Shown here piece by piece: positions 31,480-41,999 of a DNA stretch of 64,000 nt (positions are counted from its first letter, which is position 1; every line of letters starts with the position of its first letter). The notes under the pieces were generated by a model. That model made no database searches. It worked only from the letters and a program-made list of their open reading frames with translations, and was not told the origin of the DNA. The stretch covers positions 1-64,000 of the forward strand of contig JBAKBP010013131.1 of assembly GCA_037953745.1 (NCBI GenBank). Direction: 5' to 3'. This DNA comes from Lithodes maja. Lineage: Eukaryota > Arthropoda > Malacostraca > Decapoda > Lithodidae. Position numbers and translations under genes: made by a program.

Positions 31480-31601
31480 GCAAAATTTGTACGCGCGCCA
31501 TTCGAAAAGCACTCACGCAAGCAATGGTACAGTGGTGTACCACCCGGGTTCCTCGGGCCAAAAAAAAATGGTACACACGTGTACCACCCGGGGTCGAAGG
31601 G
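31480..31601 (-). promoter_or_regulatory. Right-end subterminal repeats of piggyBac
   Basis: Read from the end inward, CCCGGGTGGTACAC occurs twice within about 70 bp. The first is followed by ACGTGTACC, forming the palindrome GGTACACACGTGTACC (31570-31585), and the second by CACTGTACC. Copy 1 keeps the same arrangement at 2388-2460. Such repeats are plausible transposase-binding or promoter sites. That role is inferred. Confidence 0.5.
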
Positions 31602-31605
31602 TTAA

Positions 31606-32050
31606 AATAACATTTTTCCAGACCTAATATAAAAGTATGGTACTGTACTACTAAAATTTAATTTTCGTAACAAGGTTGTCAATACGGTACTTTCCCGTTA
31701 TCAATGTATAATCAAGCTGAACATTACAGAGTAAACACCATAGACTTCATAGACTTTTCTTTCACATTCGTATAATCAACAGCCAATTTTTTTTATTTTT
31801 TTATTAAATTAAGGGAGCACTCAACCAGCGGGGGTGTGGGGGCGGCAGCCCCCACCCTTAATACTAGGTTAGGTTAGGTAAGGTTGTTAGGTTAGGCTAA
31901 TGTCTTTTCAAATCACTATTGGGGGGTGTGTCTCAACATTGATCGATAGGCCTAATGGGGAAAATAGGTTTTCCCGAGATTTCTAATTAATTACAAACAC
32001 TATATATTGATGCAAATGACTAATTTTGCTTATAAAAAACACTGAAAATT
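31606..32050 (+). repeat. Host repeat continuing beyond piggyBac
   Basis: It continues the ~480-bp unit (AAGTATGGTACTGTACTACT, TATCAATGTATAATCAAGC, G/C-hairpin module at 31822-31905) and ends with another uninterrupted GAAAATTCGTGGTATTAAAATAA site at about 32045-32065. Confidence 0.65.
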
Positions 32051-32082
32051 CGTGGTATTAAAATAAAAAATGTCCAAACTTG

Positions 32083-32668
32083 GCTCGGGTTTTCCCAAAT
32101 TGCAAACCCATAGCCTAAAACCCAATTTTGTAAATACCCGAGCCAACTTTTGACGAAACCTGGCTCGGATTTCACAAGGGTGGAGTGGGTAGCCTAATAT
32201 CTTATGTTATAAAAATAGTCAACTTTGGGATTGGGAAGACATTAGCCTAACCTAACAACCTTACCTAACCTATCCTAGTATTATGGGTGGGGGCTGCCAG
32301 CCTGCCGCCCCCACACCCCCGCTGGTAGCCTAGGGTTAGGATAGGCTATTTTTTTTTTTTTTTTTAGCCTAGGCCTAATGTGCTAGGCTATTAGGCTAGC
32401 CTAACCTAACAACCTTACCTAACCTAACCTAGTATATGGGTGGGGGCTGCCGCCCTCACCCCCGCTGGTTGGGTACTGGCTGAAAAACTTATTGATTTAC
32501 AGTAGGCCTAGGCCTATACTGTATATGTATTTTAGTATTTATTTTTCTCCCTTATAACACATTTCAGCTCTTAATGACATATATAGCAATGATGTATATG
32601 CTCTACCGGACCTATTAGGCCTAAAAAGATCGATGGGCTAACTGTCGGGCCAAAACATCAGTATAACC
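32083..32668 (-). repeat. Inverted copy of 24595-25160
   Basis: It holds, in reverse complement, the GAGCCA hairpin, two G/C-hairpin/TTAGG modules and the block from GGGTACTGGCTGAAAAAC to GGGCCAAAACATCAGTATAAC found at 24595-25160. It is non-coding. Confidence 0.7.
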
Positions 32669-32839
32669 CTCAGGGCTGCTAGGGTATCTTGGATTTTTTT
32701 TTATTTTAGGCGAGGCCTAATGTCACTAGGGTGACTAGGCAACTGTCTAGGGTAACATTCAAGGAGACTACATCAGGACTCTTCTTCTTCTTCTTACCTC
32801 TGACCAGGTATAGGCTATCCTAGTGTTTACTAGACTATA

Positions 32840-32935
32840 CCCCTTTGAAAGGACATTAGCCTAACCTAACAACCTTACCTAACCTATCCTAGTATTATGG
32901 GTGGGGGCTGCCGCCCCCACACCCCCGCTATTTGA
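32840..32935 (-). repeat. Inverted G/C-hairpin/TTAGG module
   Basis: CATTAGCCTAACCTAACAACC leads into CCTAGTATTATGGGTGGGGG and a G/C palindrome. This is the reverse of the module at 10033-10110. Confidence 0.65.
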
Positions 32936-33029
32936 CATCTTTGACAGATTTTTGGTGTATTTTCCTTTGAAATCAGGTTTTTTCAAGTTATCGATAATGA
33001 AAATCCTCCATGCTTTCATGCCCAACTGC

Positions 33030-34583
33030 TAAAAAAATGCAAACATCAGCTAGCCTTGCCTCTAAAACTGCTGTGGAGCAAGTCCCTCCAAACTGGATAT
33101 GTACCACAATCCCTAAAAGAAGGTACCGTCACACCAATACATAAAGGGGGTAGTAAAGGCATAGCCAAAAATTACAGACCAGTGGTGCTGACGTCACATC
33201 TTATTAAAATCATAGAAAGAACAATACGAGCTAAGATGGTCAGCGACCTGGAAGATAACGAGGCATTCAACGAGGGTCAACATGGCTTTAGACAAGGCCG
33301 CTCCTGACTTTCACAACTACTATCACACTACGACAAAATCCTACAGGATATTCAAGACGGAGAAAATGTAGACGTCATATACTGTATCTAGATTTCGCCA
33401 AAGCTTTTGACAAGGTGGACCATGGGATCCTTTTACATAAACTCAAATCACTGGGAATAGGGGGAGACCTTGGAAGATGGCTCCACAGTTTCATCACCAA
33501 CAGAAAACAAAGAGTCATGGTTCAAGGAAGCCTATCAGAAGCAGGTGGGGTCATCAGCGGAGTACCACAAGGATCAGTACTGGGACCTCTCCTATTCCTC
33601 ATCATGATAGGAGACATCGACAGGGACCTGGAACACTCAACAGCCTCATCATTTGCAGACGGCACCAGACTCATGAAGAAAATCACCTCACAACATGATG
33701 CACAGCTACTACAACAAGACTTGGACAAAATCCTGAAGTGGGCAGAAGAAAACAACATGGCCCTAAACGGAGACAAGTTCGAGCTTCTAAGGTACGGGAG
33801 GAAGAGAGCACTACAAAACGACACCAACTACAAAAGTGGACAGCAAGAAATTACTGCCAAGGACACAGTGAAGGACTTGGGAGTAAATATGAGCAGTGAT
33901 GCCACTTTTTTCCAGCATATTACCAAAGCCACAACAACAGCAAAACAAATAGCATGCTGGATCCTGAGAACCTTCCACACAAGAAATGAGAGGTGTATGT
34001 TAACACTGTGGAAGTCACTGGTCCTACCATGACTGGAGTACTGCTCTCAGCTCTGGTCTCCCCAAAAAGTAGGAGAAATAACAGAAATTGAAGCCACCCA
34101 GAGGACATTCACCAGTAAAATCCATGGGTTTCAACACTTTAACTACTGGGAGAGACTCAAGGAGCTGCAGCTGTACTCACTTCAAAGACGTAGGGAGAGA
34201 TACATCATCATCTACGTCTGGAAGATTTTGAAAAAAAAGATACCAAATCCAAACATCCAAGAGACTCAACACCAAAGGCGAGGGAGGCTGTGCTATGTGA
34301 GGACTACGCCGGGATCAACACGAAAAATCAAATCCCTGATCCATCACAGCTTTGCATACAATGGAACCAGACTGTTAACTGTATACCAGCCCCTCTCAGG
34401 AACATGACCGGGGTGTCTCCAGACACCTTCAAGAAACACTTGGACATGTGGCTGGCCAAAATACCGGACCAGCCACCAACACCAGGATACCCCAGCACCA
34501 ACTCCAACCGACTTCTGGAATGGAGAGTGGAAGAAAGGGAGCTGCCTGGTCGCAGTGGAGCCCCAGCTCAACTGTGTCACTAA
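33030..34583 (+). pseudogene. LINE reverse transcriptase relic
   Basis: The RT motifs can be followed as KEGTVTPIHKGGSKG, NYRPVVLTSHLIKIIE, EGQHGFRQGRS, LDFAKAFDKVDHGIL, SGVPQGSVLGPLLFL, SSFADGTRLM, DLGVNMS and FKKHLDMWLAKI. Damage includes an in-frame stop at 33305-33307, a frameshift near 33385-33395, a stop at 34030-34032 after KSLVLP, and a frameshift before the C-terminus. The FADD catalytic pair reads FADG, so the second metal-binding Asp is lost. It is the same clade as the relic at 3291-4234. It is inactive. Confidence 0.85.
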
Positions 34584-35270
34584 CGGACGGAATACAACAA
34601 AGTGTAAAGTGGACTACACTGAGAAAAATATGGCGATTCTATTGGTCGCTATTTTCCCTAATAAATTGTTTCTAATAAGGCGGATGTATTGTCCTTGACT
34701 ATTATCCTGTCTAGGCCTAGCCTAGGCTATTTGGTAGGTCAAATTGGATTTTAGGTCACGTATGTATTTTTTGTATTATAATCCTTTTTCTCATCAGTTT
34801 CTTCATTGATTAGTGTGTTTTAAGGTGTTTTTCCTTCTGCAAATTCATATTTACCCATTATTTTGCAATATTAAAACATGCCCCCTAAAGCCATATTTTG
34901 TCATTACCCTAACCTAACCTGGGGGCTGCCGCCCCCAGACCCCCGCAGGGTTAGTATTGATATAGAATATGACAAAATACTAAAACTACGGTAAAAAAAA
35001 TAAAAATATTAGTTCTCAGCTGATCCAAGATGGCCGCCATCACCCTTATTTAACCCACAAAGTCCAAGGAAAAATAATTGAATATGCAGCGGTAAAGACA
35101 TACAGTATATTGTGGTGACTAATACTCTAATACAAAGCTATAGTATACATTTAGAACATTATATCCAAAACGTGACCTAAAATCCAGTTTGTCCATTTGG
35201 TATAATCCTGTGTAGCGAGCAACCATGTAGGCTATATATATATATCTCAATAATTTGGTAAGGTACGATT
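34584..35270. other. Non-coding, scattered repeat words
   Basis: A G/C-hairpin module is inverted at about 34905-34945. The rest is AT-rich with no recognised gene. Confidence 0.4.
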
Positions 35271-35319
35271 TTAGTTACTGGACACCTATAATTCTATTTG
35301 ACAGGTAGGTACCTTCCTG

Positions 35320-35595
35320 TTAAATATAATAATAATTTGCTTAGCTCGTATAGGTGCAATTATAGAATAATTCCATCCTGTGTAGCGGGCAACCGTTTTT
35401 CAGATGCCTACTTTAACCTAACCAAAACCTAACCTAACCTAGTATATTAGTGTAGGCTACTAGCCTATTTATGAATGTAAAATGTAAAAATATATTGCTA
35501 CATTACCAAAGGTACGATTTTAGTTACTGGACACCTATTTGACAGGTACCGCCAACGATTTAATAGCCTACATATTTGTTTTCGGTTTCCACGCA
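35320..35595 (+). repeat. Left arm of a ~270-bp inverted repeat pair
   Basis: It runs from GGTACCTTCCTGTTAAATA through TACGATTTTAGTTACTGG to TTTTCGGTTTCCACGCATCC. The reverse complement lies at 40283-40560. Between the arms is the nested LINE complex. Confidence 0.7.
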
Positions 35596-36222
35596 TCCGT
35601 GGTCGACCAACTAGGCCTACTATTGACATACACCTACATCACCGCACAATATGACAAAGGTGAAACAGTAGACATCATCCTGTTCGACTTCCAGAAAGCG
35701 ATTGATAAAGTCCACCGGCATCAAACCCTGCTAAACAAACAGAGACATTGGAATATCGGGGAACCTCCTTAGCTGGATTAAGAGCTCCCTGCACGACCGA
35801 AAAATGAAGGTGCGCATCAACGGAAAAACAAGCTCAGCAAGACCAGTACTCAGCGCCTCAGCGGGGTCCCCCAAGGCTCCGTCTTAGGCCCACTGGCCAC
35901 TGCTGTTCCTCATCTTCATAAACCACATAGGCTAGGCCGCTAGGATCACTACTATGCTGCAAATACTTCATATTTGCAGATGACCTGAAAATATACCTCA
36001 GCTGCCCATCATCCTCATGCCAAGCCCACGGTGGTATGGCAACCCTTCAAGAAAACATCGACCGGCTGCATGAAATTGCCTCCTCGTGGGGTCTAAGGTT
36101 TGCCACTGAAAAATTTGCTCATATGCGCTTCTCCCGTCACAAAACCAACCAGCCTACCCAACCCATCTGCCCATCCAGCCATCAAACCTGCAGAAGGACC
36201 TTGGTGTATTCGTCCCAACAAC
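35596..36222 (+). pseudogene. LINE RT relic, 5' part (host of a CR1-like insertion)
   Basis: The plus strand reads VDIILFDFQKAIDKVH, then in shifted frames SSLHDRKMKVRINGK, a PQGS-like stretch and HIFADDLKIYLSCP (FADD retained), then LHEIASSWGLRFATEKF. Several indels break the frame. The segment stops at CAGAAGGACCTTGGTGTATTC (KDLGVF), where a CR1-like element begins. The rest of the same protein resumes at 38934. It belongs to the CR1/L2/Jockey-like group. Confidence 0.75.
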
Positions 36223-36225
36223 TAT

Positions 36226-36635
36226 TATTAGATCTTCTAGGACAAAAGAGAGGAATATATAGAAAAATTAGAAAAGGCGAAATTCACCTACTTGCTTACT
36301 ATCAGAATCTATCAAGACAGGTAAAAAAGGATATTAGGAAAGAAAAAAGAAATTATGAAATTAAGGTTGCCAACGACTCAAAAAATAATCCTAAAGCTTT
36401 TTACCAACTATATAAATCCAAGGTTAGAGATGTAATTGGTCCCCTTAAAACTTCGATAGGAGAAATGACAGAAAATGATTTAGAAATGTGCAGTACATTA
36501 AATAGTCAATTTCTTTCCGTCTTCACTAATGAAAATTTGGCACAGTTTCCAGAAGTCCGTAAGGTATATAGCGATAGTATAGAAAATAGGTTAAGTACGG
36601 TTACTATAAGTAGAAATGATGTGCTTAACCTCTGA
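36226..36635 (+). pseudogene. CR1-like LINE protein, pre-RT linker (5' of MITE)
   Basis: The frame LLDLLGQKRGIYRKIRKGEI ... NNPKAFYQLYKSKVRD ... MTENDLEMCSTLNSQFLSVF is the conserved region just before the RT in CR1-like proteins (NPKxFYxYxxSK; LNxxFxSVFT). It runs without a stop to VL at the TTAA (36625-36628), where the MITE interrupts it. The frame starts inside the protein, so endonuclease and ORF1 are missing. Confidence 0.8.
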
Positions 36636-37231
36636 AGTGCGCACGGGGGTAATTGAAAACGTCCCCCTGTGCTGACGTATTTGAGGTGTTTCCGTCACTA
36701 AAATATTCATTGTACCATTAATAGCATTAATAATTATCCATATGCGCCTATTATGGGTTGATTATAAAGGTATTAACCTGAAACAACAATAAAACGAGTG
36801 AAAACAGCGTTTGGATGGTCAAAATCGGAGATATAGCCCGCGAGTTGTATAATGTATGGGTGAGGCAAGCTACCTTCCCGCCAATTTCCCCCAAGGCCAC
36901 TGAGACACAGTCGATCGATACTCTCTCTCTTGCACTCGATTGCCATCAGTGATGACAACACCCTGCTTGCAACTCGCTAATGTTAGCACGAAAATATACC
37001 TCAGAATAAGGGAATAATAGGGAAAATAGGTGATAACTGAAGGATAGGAGGAAAGTGGGGAAGGAGGGGAGGTAGAGGACTGAGATTTTGCATGGCCCAG
37101 GGGCCAAAAAAAAAAATTTTTTTTTTTTTTTTTCGATGTCAAAAGTTGATTTTTAATTTTACTTACTCAGGAGAGTCTTCCCGCAGTCCGCCGGATAACT
37201 CTTAAGAGTCTCCCCGCAGCTCCCGGGTTAA
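36625..37231 (+). mobile_element. 0.6-kb TTAA MITE, copy D, inside a CR1-like LINE
   Basis: TTAA occurs at 36625-36628 and 37228-37231. Its ends are CCTCTGAAGTGCGCACGG and GCAGCTCCCGGG. Removing the MITE and one TTAA joins GTG-CTT-AAG-GAA in frame (V-L-K-E), so insertion was exact and later than the LINE. Confidence 0.95.
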
Positions 37232-38723
37232 GGAAATTGACAGACTGAAACCTCATAAATCGCCTGGTCCTGATGAGGTATATGCTAGAGTATTAAAAGA
37301 ATGTAGGGATGAGTTAAGTTACCCATTAACATTTTTATTTAACAAGTCATTGGAGACAGGTATAGTTCCAGAAGCTTGGAAGCTTGCAAACGTAGTTCCG
37401 ATCTTCAAAAAAGGTGACAAATCAATAGCATCCAATTACCGTCCCATTAGTCTTACATCAATCATAGGAAAGCTACTAGAGTCAATTATTGCTAGTAAAA
37501 TTAGAAACCACTTAGATACATTTAATTTAATAAATTCTTCTCAGCATGGATTCACTCAGGGACGTTCTTGCCTTACTAATTTGCTTAGTTTTTTCTCAGA
37601 GGTATATGAAGAAGTAGATAATGACAAGTCATATGATATAATATATTTAGATTTCAGTAAAGCTTTCGACAGAGTCCCCCATGAGAGATTGATGAGAAAG
37701 GTTGAGGCGCATGGAATAGGTGGGGCGTTGTTGGGATGGATTAGGTCATGGCTAATTGGTAGGAAGCAGAGAGTCAGCATAAATAGTACGAAGTCAGAAT
37801 GGGGAGCAGTCAAAAGTGGTGTCCCCCAGGGATCTGTATTAGGTCCTCTGTTGTTTGTTATATACATAAATGACCTTGATTTAGGTATAACTAGTAGGAT
37901 AAGTAAATTTGCAGACGATACCAAAATGGGGAGAACAATTGATTCAGATAGAGATATAGAGTGCCTCCAAAGGGATCTAGATACCTTACACGAATGGTCA
38001 GTAAATTGGCAGATGAAGTTTAACATTGACAAATGCAAGGTATTAAAGATAGGAAAGATGCATACAAATGTTAAATATAAACTAGCTAATGTGGAATTAG
38101 AAAACTCGAATTGTGAGAAAGATCTAGGTGTGTTTGTTAGCAATGATTTGAAGCCTAGACAACAGTGTATAAGCGTTCGAAACAAGGCAAACAAGATTCT
38201 CGGGTTCATCTCAAGGAGTGTGAGTAACAGAACTGCTGATGTTATCTTAAAACTTTACTTGTCATTAGTGAGACCCCATATGGATTATGCTGTTCAATTT
38301 TGGTGTCCTTATTACAGAATGGACATAGATTCATTGGAGAGAGTACCGGTACAACGTAGAATGACAAAAATGATCCATAATATTAGAAATCTTCCGTATA
38401 AAGAAAGGTTGAAGAAATTAGGCTTACATTCGTTAGAGAGACGCAGAGTTAGAGGGGATATGATAGAGGTGTTCAAGTGGGTTAGTGGGATTAACAAAGG
38501 GGACATGACAAATGTACTAAAGCTCAGTGATAGCGAAAGAACTCGTACCAATGGTTTCAAATTAGATAAATTTTGTTTCAGAAAAGATATAGGCAAATAT
38601 TGGTTTGGTAACAGAGTTGTAGATGGGTGGAATGGACTACCAAGTGCTATAGTGGGATTAAAAACGATAGGGAGCTTTAAGATAAAATTGGATAAGCATA
38701 TGGACGAGAAGGGTTGGGTGTGA
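37232..38723 (+). pseudogene. CR1-like LINE reverse transcriptase (3' of MITE)
   Basis: The open frame continues the linker and covers the whole RT. Motifs in order are LKPHKSPGPDEVYARVL, VVPIFKKGDKS, NYRPISLTSIIGKLLES, SQHGFTQGRSC, IYLDFSKAFDRVPHERL, SGVPQGSVLGPLLFVIYIND, ISKFADDTKMG (FADD intact), MKFNIDKCKVLKIG and KDLGVFVSNDLKP. It ends with the tail NRVVDGWNGLPSAIV...SFKIKLDKHMDEKGWV and a stop at 38721-38723. There is no internal stop or frameshift over about 490 codons, so the copy is young. It remains non-functional because of the upstream MITE and 5' truncation. A relative lies inverted at 62690-63312. Confidence 0.9.
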
Positions 38724-38933
38724 AGGGGGATCAGCAGGGTTGGGCCAATCAGCGCTCTGCAGACCCCCGTAATCCTGCGTTAATCTCTAACCGTTTTGGT
38801 AAGATGATCCTCAGGGTATTAGAGTGTTGAGCCTATAATTGGGCTTTGTAATTGGGGTTGTGTGGGACAGGGATCTGCCTTGCTTAGGCCAATCGGCTTT
38901 CTGCAGACTCCCATTTTCTTATGTTCTTATGTT

Positions 38934-39537
38934 AACAACCCTCAAATTTCACCACCATATCCGCCAGGCGGTAAACAAAGTGGGAGGAGTCGCCCAAAAT
39001 CTGTTCAGGAGTACTGTAAACCGCTCCCCCCAATTCATGTTATCCCTCCTAAAGGTCGACCTTAGACCTAAGACCCATCCTCGACTTTGCGTCCTCACTC
39101 TGGAACCAAGACTACCTGACCGACAGCAGACCCACAGTCACAGAGTCTGTCCAGAGAAGATGGACGAAGCAGATCTTCGGCCTTAGCGACTACTCATACG
39201 ACGAGCGCCTACAGAGACTCAAACTCCACTCAGTTAGGGGTTGAGGGGCAGACTGATCAGGTACGACCAAATCTCCTGCTACAAGATCTTCCATGGCCTC
39301 TCACCCATCAACCCCACCGACTTCTTCACCATGGCCCCTAGGACTGGCACCAGAGGCCACATTTACAAAATCCAAGTACAGCACTGCTCCTCAGAAGCCA
39401 GAAGAAGATTTTTCTCCCACAGAGTCGTCAAGAGGTGGAACTCACTTTCAGAGGACACCGTTACTGCACCACATCTCAGACTCTTCAAGCAACGCCTCCA
39501 AGCAGAAATACACGACTCCCTCCACGAATATCACTAA
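38934..39537 (+). pseudogene. LINE relic, 3' part of the host of the CR1 insertion
   Basis: It resumes the protein interrupted at 36222: TTLKFHHHIRQAVNKVGGVA, then in shifted frames DFASSLWNQDYL, VQRRWTKQIFGL and ERLQRLKLHS, then RLIRYDQISCYKIFHGLSPI and FFSHRVVKRWNSLSEDTV, ending about 39537. At least three frameshifts are needed. A non-coding 3' part to about 39765 follows. Confidence 0.75.
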
Positions 39538-39765
39538 AACACTTAAAACACACATCTCAAACACCTAAACTACCATCTCAAACAAACTAACACAACTAAA
39601 AAGCTAGTCTCCAATGAGGGCACAAAATAAACTAACTATCTCTGCCGGACACCCAGTAACTGCTACTAATCGTACATCTAGTTAGAGTGCCCGTATTCAT
39701 GTCTTGGGCCCCCCACTGAACACAGCTGCTCCGTGGACAGTGCGTGGCCCTACCTGGTAAGTAAA

Positions 39766-40282
39766 TCCAACACCAAGCTACACCCTTTTCTGGTGTACGA
39801 AACACTAAAAAAGCAATGGGGACACTTTAATAATGATAATATGAGACGAAATATAAAGACAACTGTTGCGTTCGTGGAAGTAGCGTCGCTTTGTTTACTT
39901 TACGCTCGGAGTGACTTCCCGGCGCCTTGGCGGTCGACTTAAAATGGCTAAGCTTAGGCCTATAACCAGTTGTTGGGTCCATTTTTTGATCAAGACTTGC
40001 GTTATAAGCCGTGGGATACGGGTTGAGGGGGGCTCTGCCCCCCCTCACCTCCCGTGAATTATAATAATCGTCAAATATGTGGCCAGCAGGGGGCAAGTTA
40101 AACAGCTGGCCGTAACCTCGAGCGTCCTGGGTAAACAAACCGCGATGATCCGAAGCGACGACGGGCTCCCGCCGCCGATTTTCGGCACAAATGCGCCGTT
40201 TTATTCTCGTCGAAAACCACATTTAAAAAGTTATTATAGCGTTTTCAATACTATTACTGGACCAGAAAAAGGTGTAGCTTGG
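39766..40282. other. Non-coding with G/C-hairpin repeat
   Basis: 40020-40090 is a member of the hairpin family also at 5655 and 42825 (GGGGGGCTCTGCCCCCC, then GCCAGCAGGGGG). No gene is recognised. Confidence 0.4.
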
Positions 40283-40560
40283 TGTTGGATGCGTGGAAAC
40301 CGAAAACAAATATGTATTAAATCCTTGGTACCTGTCAAATAGGTGTCCAGTAACTAAAATCGTACCTTTGGTAATCTAGCAATATATTTTTACATTTTAC
40401 ATTCATAAATAGGCTAGTAGCCTACACTAATATACTAGGTTAGGTTAGGTTAAAGTAGGCATCTGAAAAACGGTTGTCTGCTACACAGGATGGAATTATT
40501 CTATAATTGCACCTATACAAGCTAAGCAAATTATTATTGTATTTAACAGGAAGGTACGAC
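40283..40560 (-). repeat. Right arm of the ~270-bp inverted repeat pair
   Basis: It is the reverse complement of 35320-35595, with about 4.7 kb between the arms. Its outer part is also the left arm of the long-TIR element at 40500-40964. Confidence 0.7.
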
Positions 40561-40964
40561 GAGCTAAGTGATGTGGTATAGGTGGCAATATGCGGAAATG
40601 GATTATAAGGGCATTCCGCCCCCTCTGACCCCCTTACGAAAATCTACGGTTACTCACTCCACCCCAACTGGATTTCTACCGTTTTACCCAACCAGCGGGG
40701 GTGTGGGGACAGTGGGGGCAGCAGCCCCCACCCATAATACTAGGATAGGTTAGGTAAGGTTGTTAGGTTAGGCTAATGTCTCTCTGAAACATTGTAAAAT
40801 CTGTGTCACATCTAGATTGATAGACTTTTGTCAGAGGGGGCGGAATGCCCTTATAATCCATTTCCGCATATTGCCACCTACTGTATACCACATCACTTAC
40901 CTCGTCGTACCTTCCTGTTATTTACAATAATATTTTGTTTAGCTCGTATAGGTGCAATTATAGA
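40500..40964. mobile_element. Long-TIR element, copy 2 (without hAT MITE)
   Basis: The arms of about 125 bp begin TCTATAATTGCACCTATACA and end GTATAGGTGCAATTATAGA. The centre is a single G/C-hairpin/TTAGG module. GATAGACTTTTGTCAGAGG near 40825 is the empty form of the hAT MITE site at 23538-24088. Confidence 0.82.
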
Positions 40965-41334
40965 CATTTACCCACAGGATCTTACCGCCTATTTTTCCCA
41001 GGATTAGGCTAGGCCTAGCCCTATTATTTTTGGAATCTGATATTAATTCATCAATGTAGGTCTAGCCTATAGTGTATTTTATGTTGGGGACCTGCAGAGG
41101 GCTGCACATGGGCAGCATGATATGCGGGCATTGTGCGGGGAGTTAAGGGACTAATGGGAAGGGCGAGGAATGGGGTGATGGGGTCAAAGCCCCCCCTCAA
41201 CATATGATAATCTTCAAGGACACTACATCCGCCCTATTAGAAAAAATTGGTAAAAATTGAAGAGACCCCGGACAGCCTTTTTACTAGTTAATTCTATATT
41301 TTTTTTTATATTTTTCTTTGATATAGAGTGTTGT

Positions 41335-41443
41335 TTAATACCGAGGACCGTCGCATTTTAGTATTTTCAACATTAGCCTAACCTAACTTAACCGAAAACT
41401 AACCGACGGTCTAAACCCAGCTCACATTCCCTGTTTATGGGTG

Positions 41444-41474
<31 letters not shown>

Positions 41475-41485
41475 GTTTATGAGTA

Positions 41486-41516
<31 letters not shown>

Positions 41517-41560
41517 GTTTAGTTTTCGGTTAGGTTAGGTTAGGCTAATGTTGAAAATAC
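41335..41560 (-). repeat. Fragment related to the hAT MITE interior
   Basis: Three inverted units of GACGGTCTAAACCCAGCTCA plus CGTTCCCTGTTTATG, and the word ACCGAGGACCGTCGCATTTTA, match the interior of 11985-12507. Terminal repeats were not seen. Confidence 0.6.
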
Positions 41561-41582
41561 TAAAATGCGACGGTCCTCGGTA

Positions 41583-41990
41583 TTAACCCTTGTCTAGCGG
41601 GGGGTCTGTGGCCGTTTTGGGCCTTTTCAGGCCATTCTGACTGCTATATCAACCATCAGCATGAAAGGAACTGTATTGTGCCGAAAACTAGGCGGAAATC
41701 GCTACACAATGACACCACATACAGCTACGTAGCACTCGTGGAGCCCTGACAGTGTTACCTCAAAGATGGAAGTTTAGCGGATTTTGCTACATTGTTCACT
41801 TTTCGCGAACTATTGGTCACACTGTCATCCTCCCGTGCGGTGGGGGAACTGGAGTTAGTGTGGGCCGGGAGGCCACAGATGTCGGACGTATGGTTCATTA
41901 CTGTTCCACCCATTTTCACTCGATTTTCACCCATTTTTTGCCAGTTTCTTATAACTCGACTTATGTCGCGCGCCGCTAGTTAAGGGTTAA
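41583..41990. mobile_element. 408-bp TTAA MITE
   Basis: TTAA occurs at 41583-41586 and 41987-41990. Its ends are CCCTTGTCTAGCGG and, reversed, CCCTTAACTAGCGG. The flanks GTCCTCGGTA-TTAA-ACAACACT match the uninterrupted sequence at 12291-12312 and 23866-23878, so the site is known exactly. No gene is present. Confidence 0.88.
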
Positions 41991-41999
41991 ACAACACTA

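Larger units (their letters stand above)
27391..31605 (-). mobile_element. Full-length piggyBac element (copy 2)
   Basis: TTAA occurs at 27391-27394 and 31602-31605. TIRs are CCCTCCGACCCCGG on the left and CCCTTCGACCCCGG (reversed) on the right, 13 of 14 bases matching. One long uninterrupted transposase frame lies on the minus strand. The left, non-coding 1.07 kb carries three 177-bp repeats. The right end carries direct repeats of CCCGGGTGGTACAC. Exact flanks, an open frame and a deleted sister copy all suggest recent mobility. Confidence 0.95.
36223..38933 (+). mobile_element. CR1-like LINE copy with target duplication
   Basis: AACAAC occurs at 36217-36222 and 38934-38939. The 3' end shows the octamer-type tail TTCTTATGTTCTTATG, a hallmark of CR1 elements. 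The copy is 5'-truncated upstream of the RT and contains a TTAA MITE (36625-37231). Excising MITE and CR1 in turn rejoins the host LINE frame. Confidence 0.88.

Noticed and set aside
31418..31576. Upstream Met codons (31576, 31501, 31447) as the true piggyBac start
   Set aside because: The first overlaps subterminal repeats and the region differs most between copies; MDTSPKS at 31417 is conserved in both copies. This choice is not proven.
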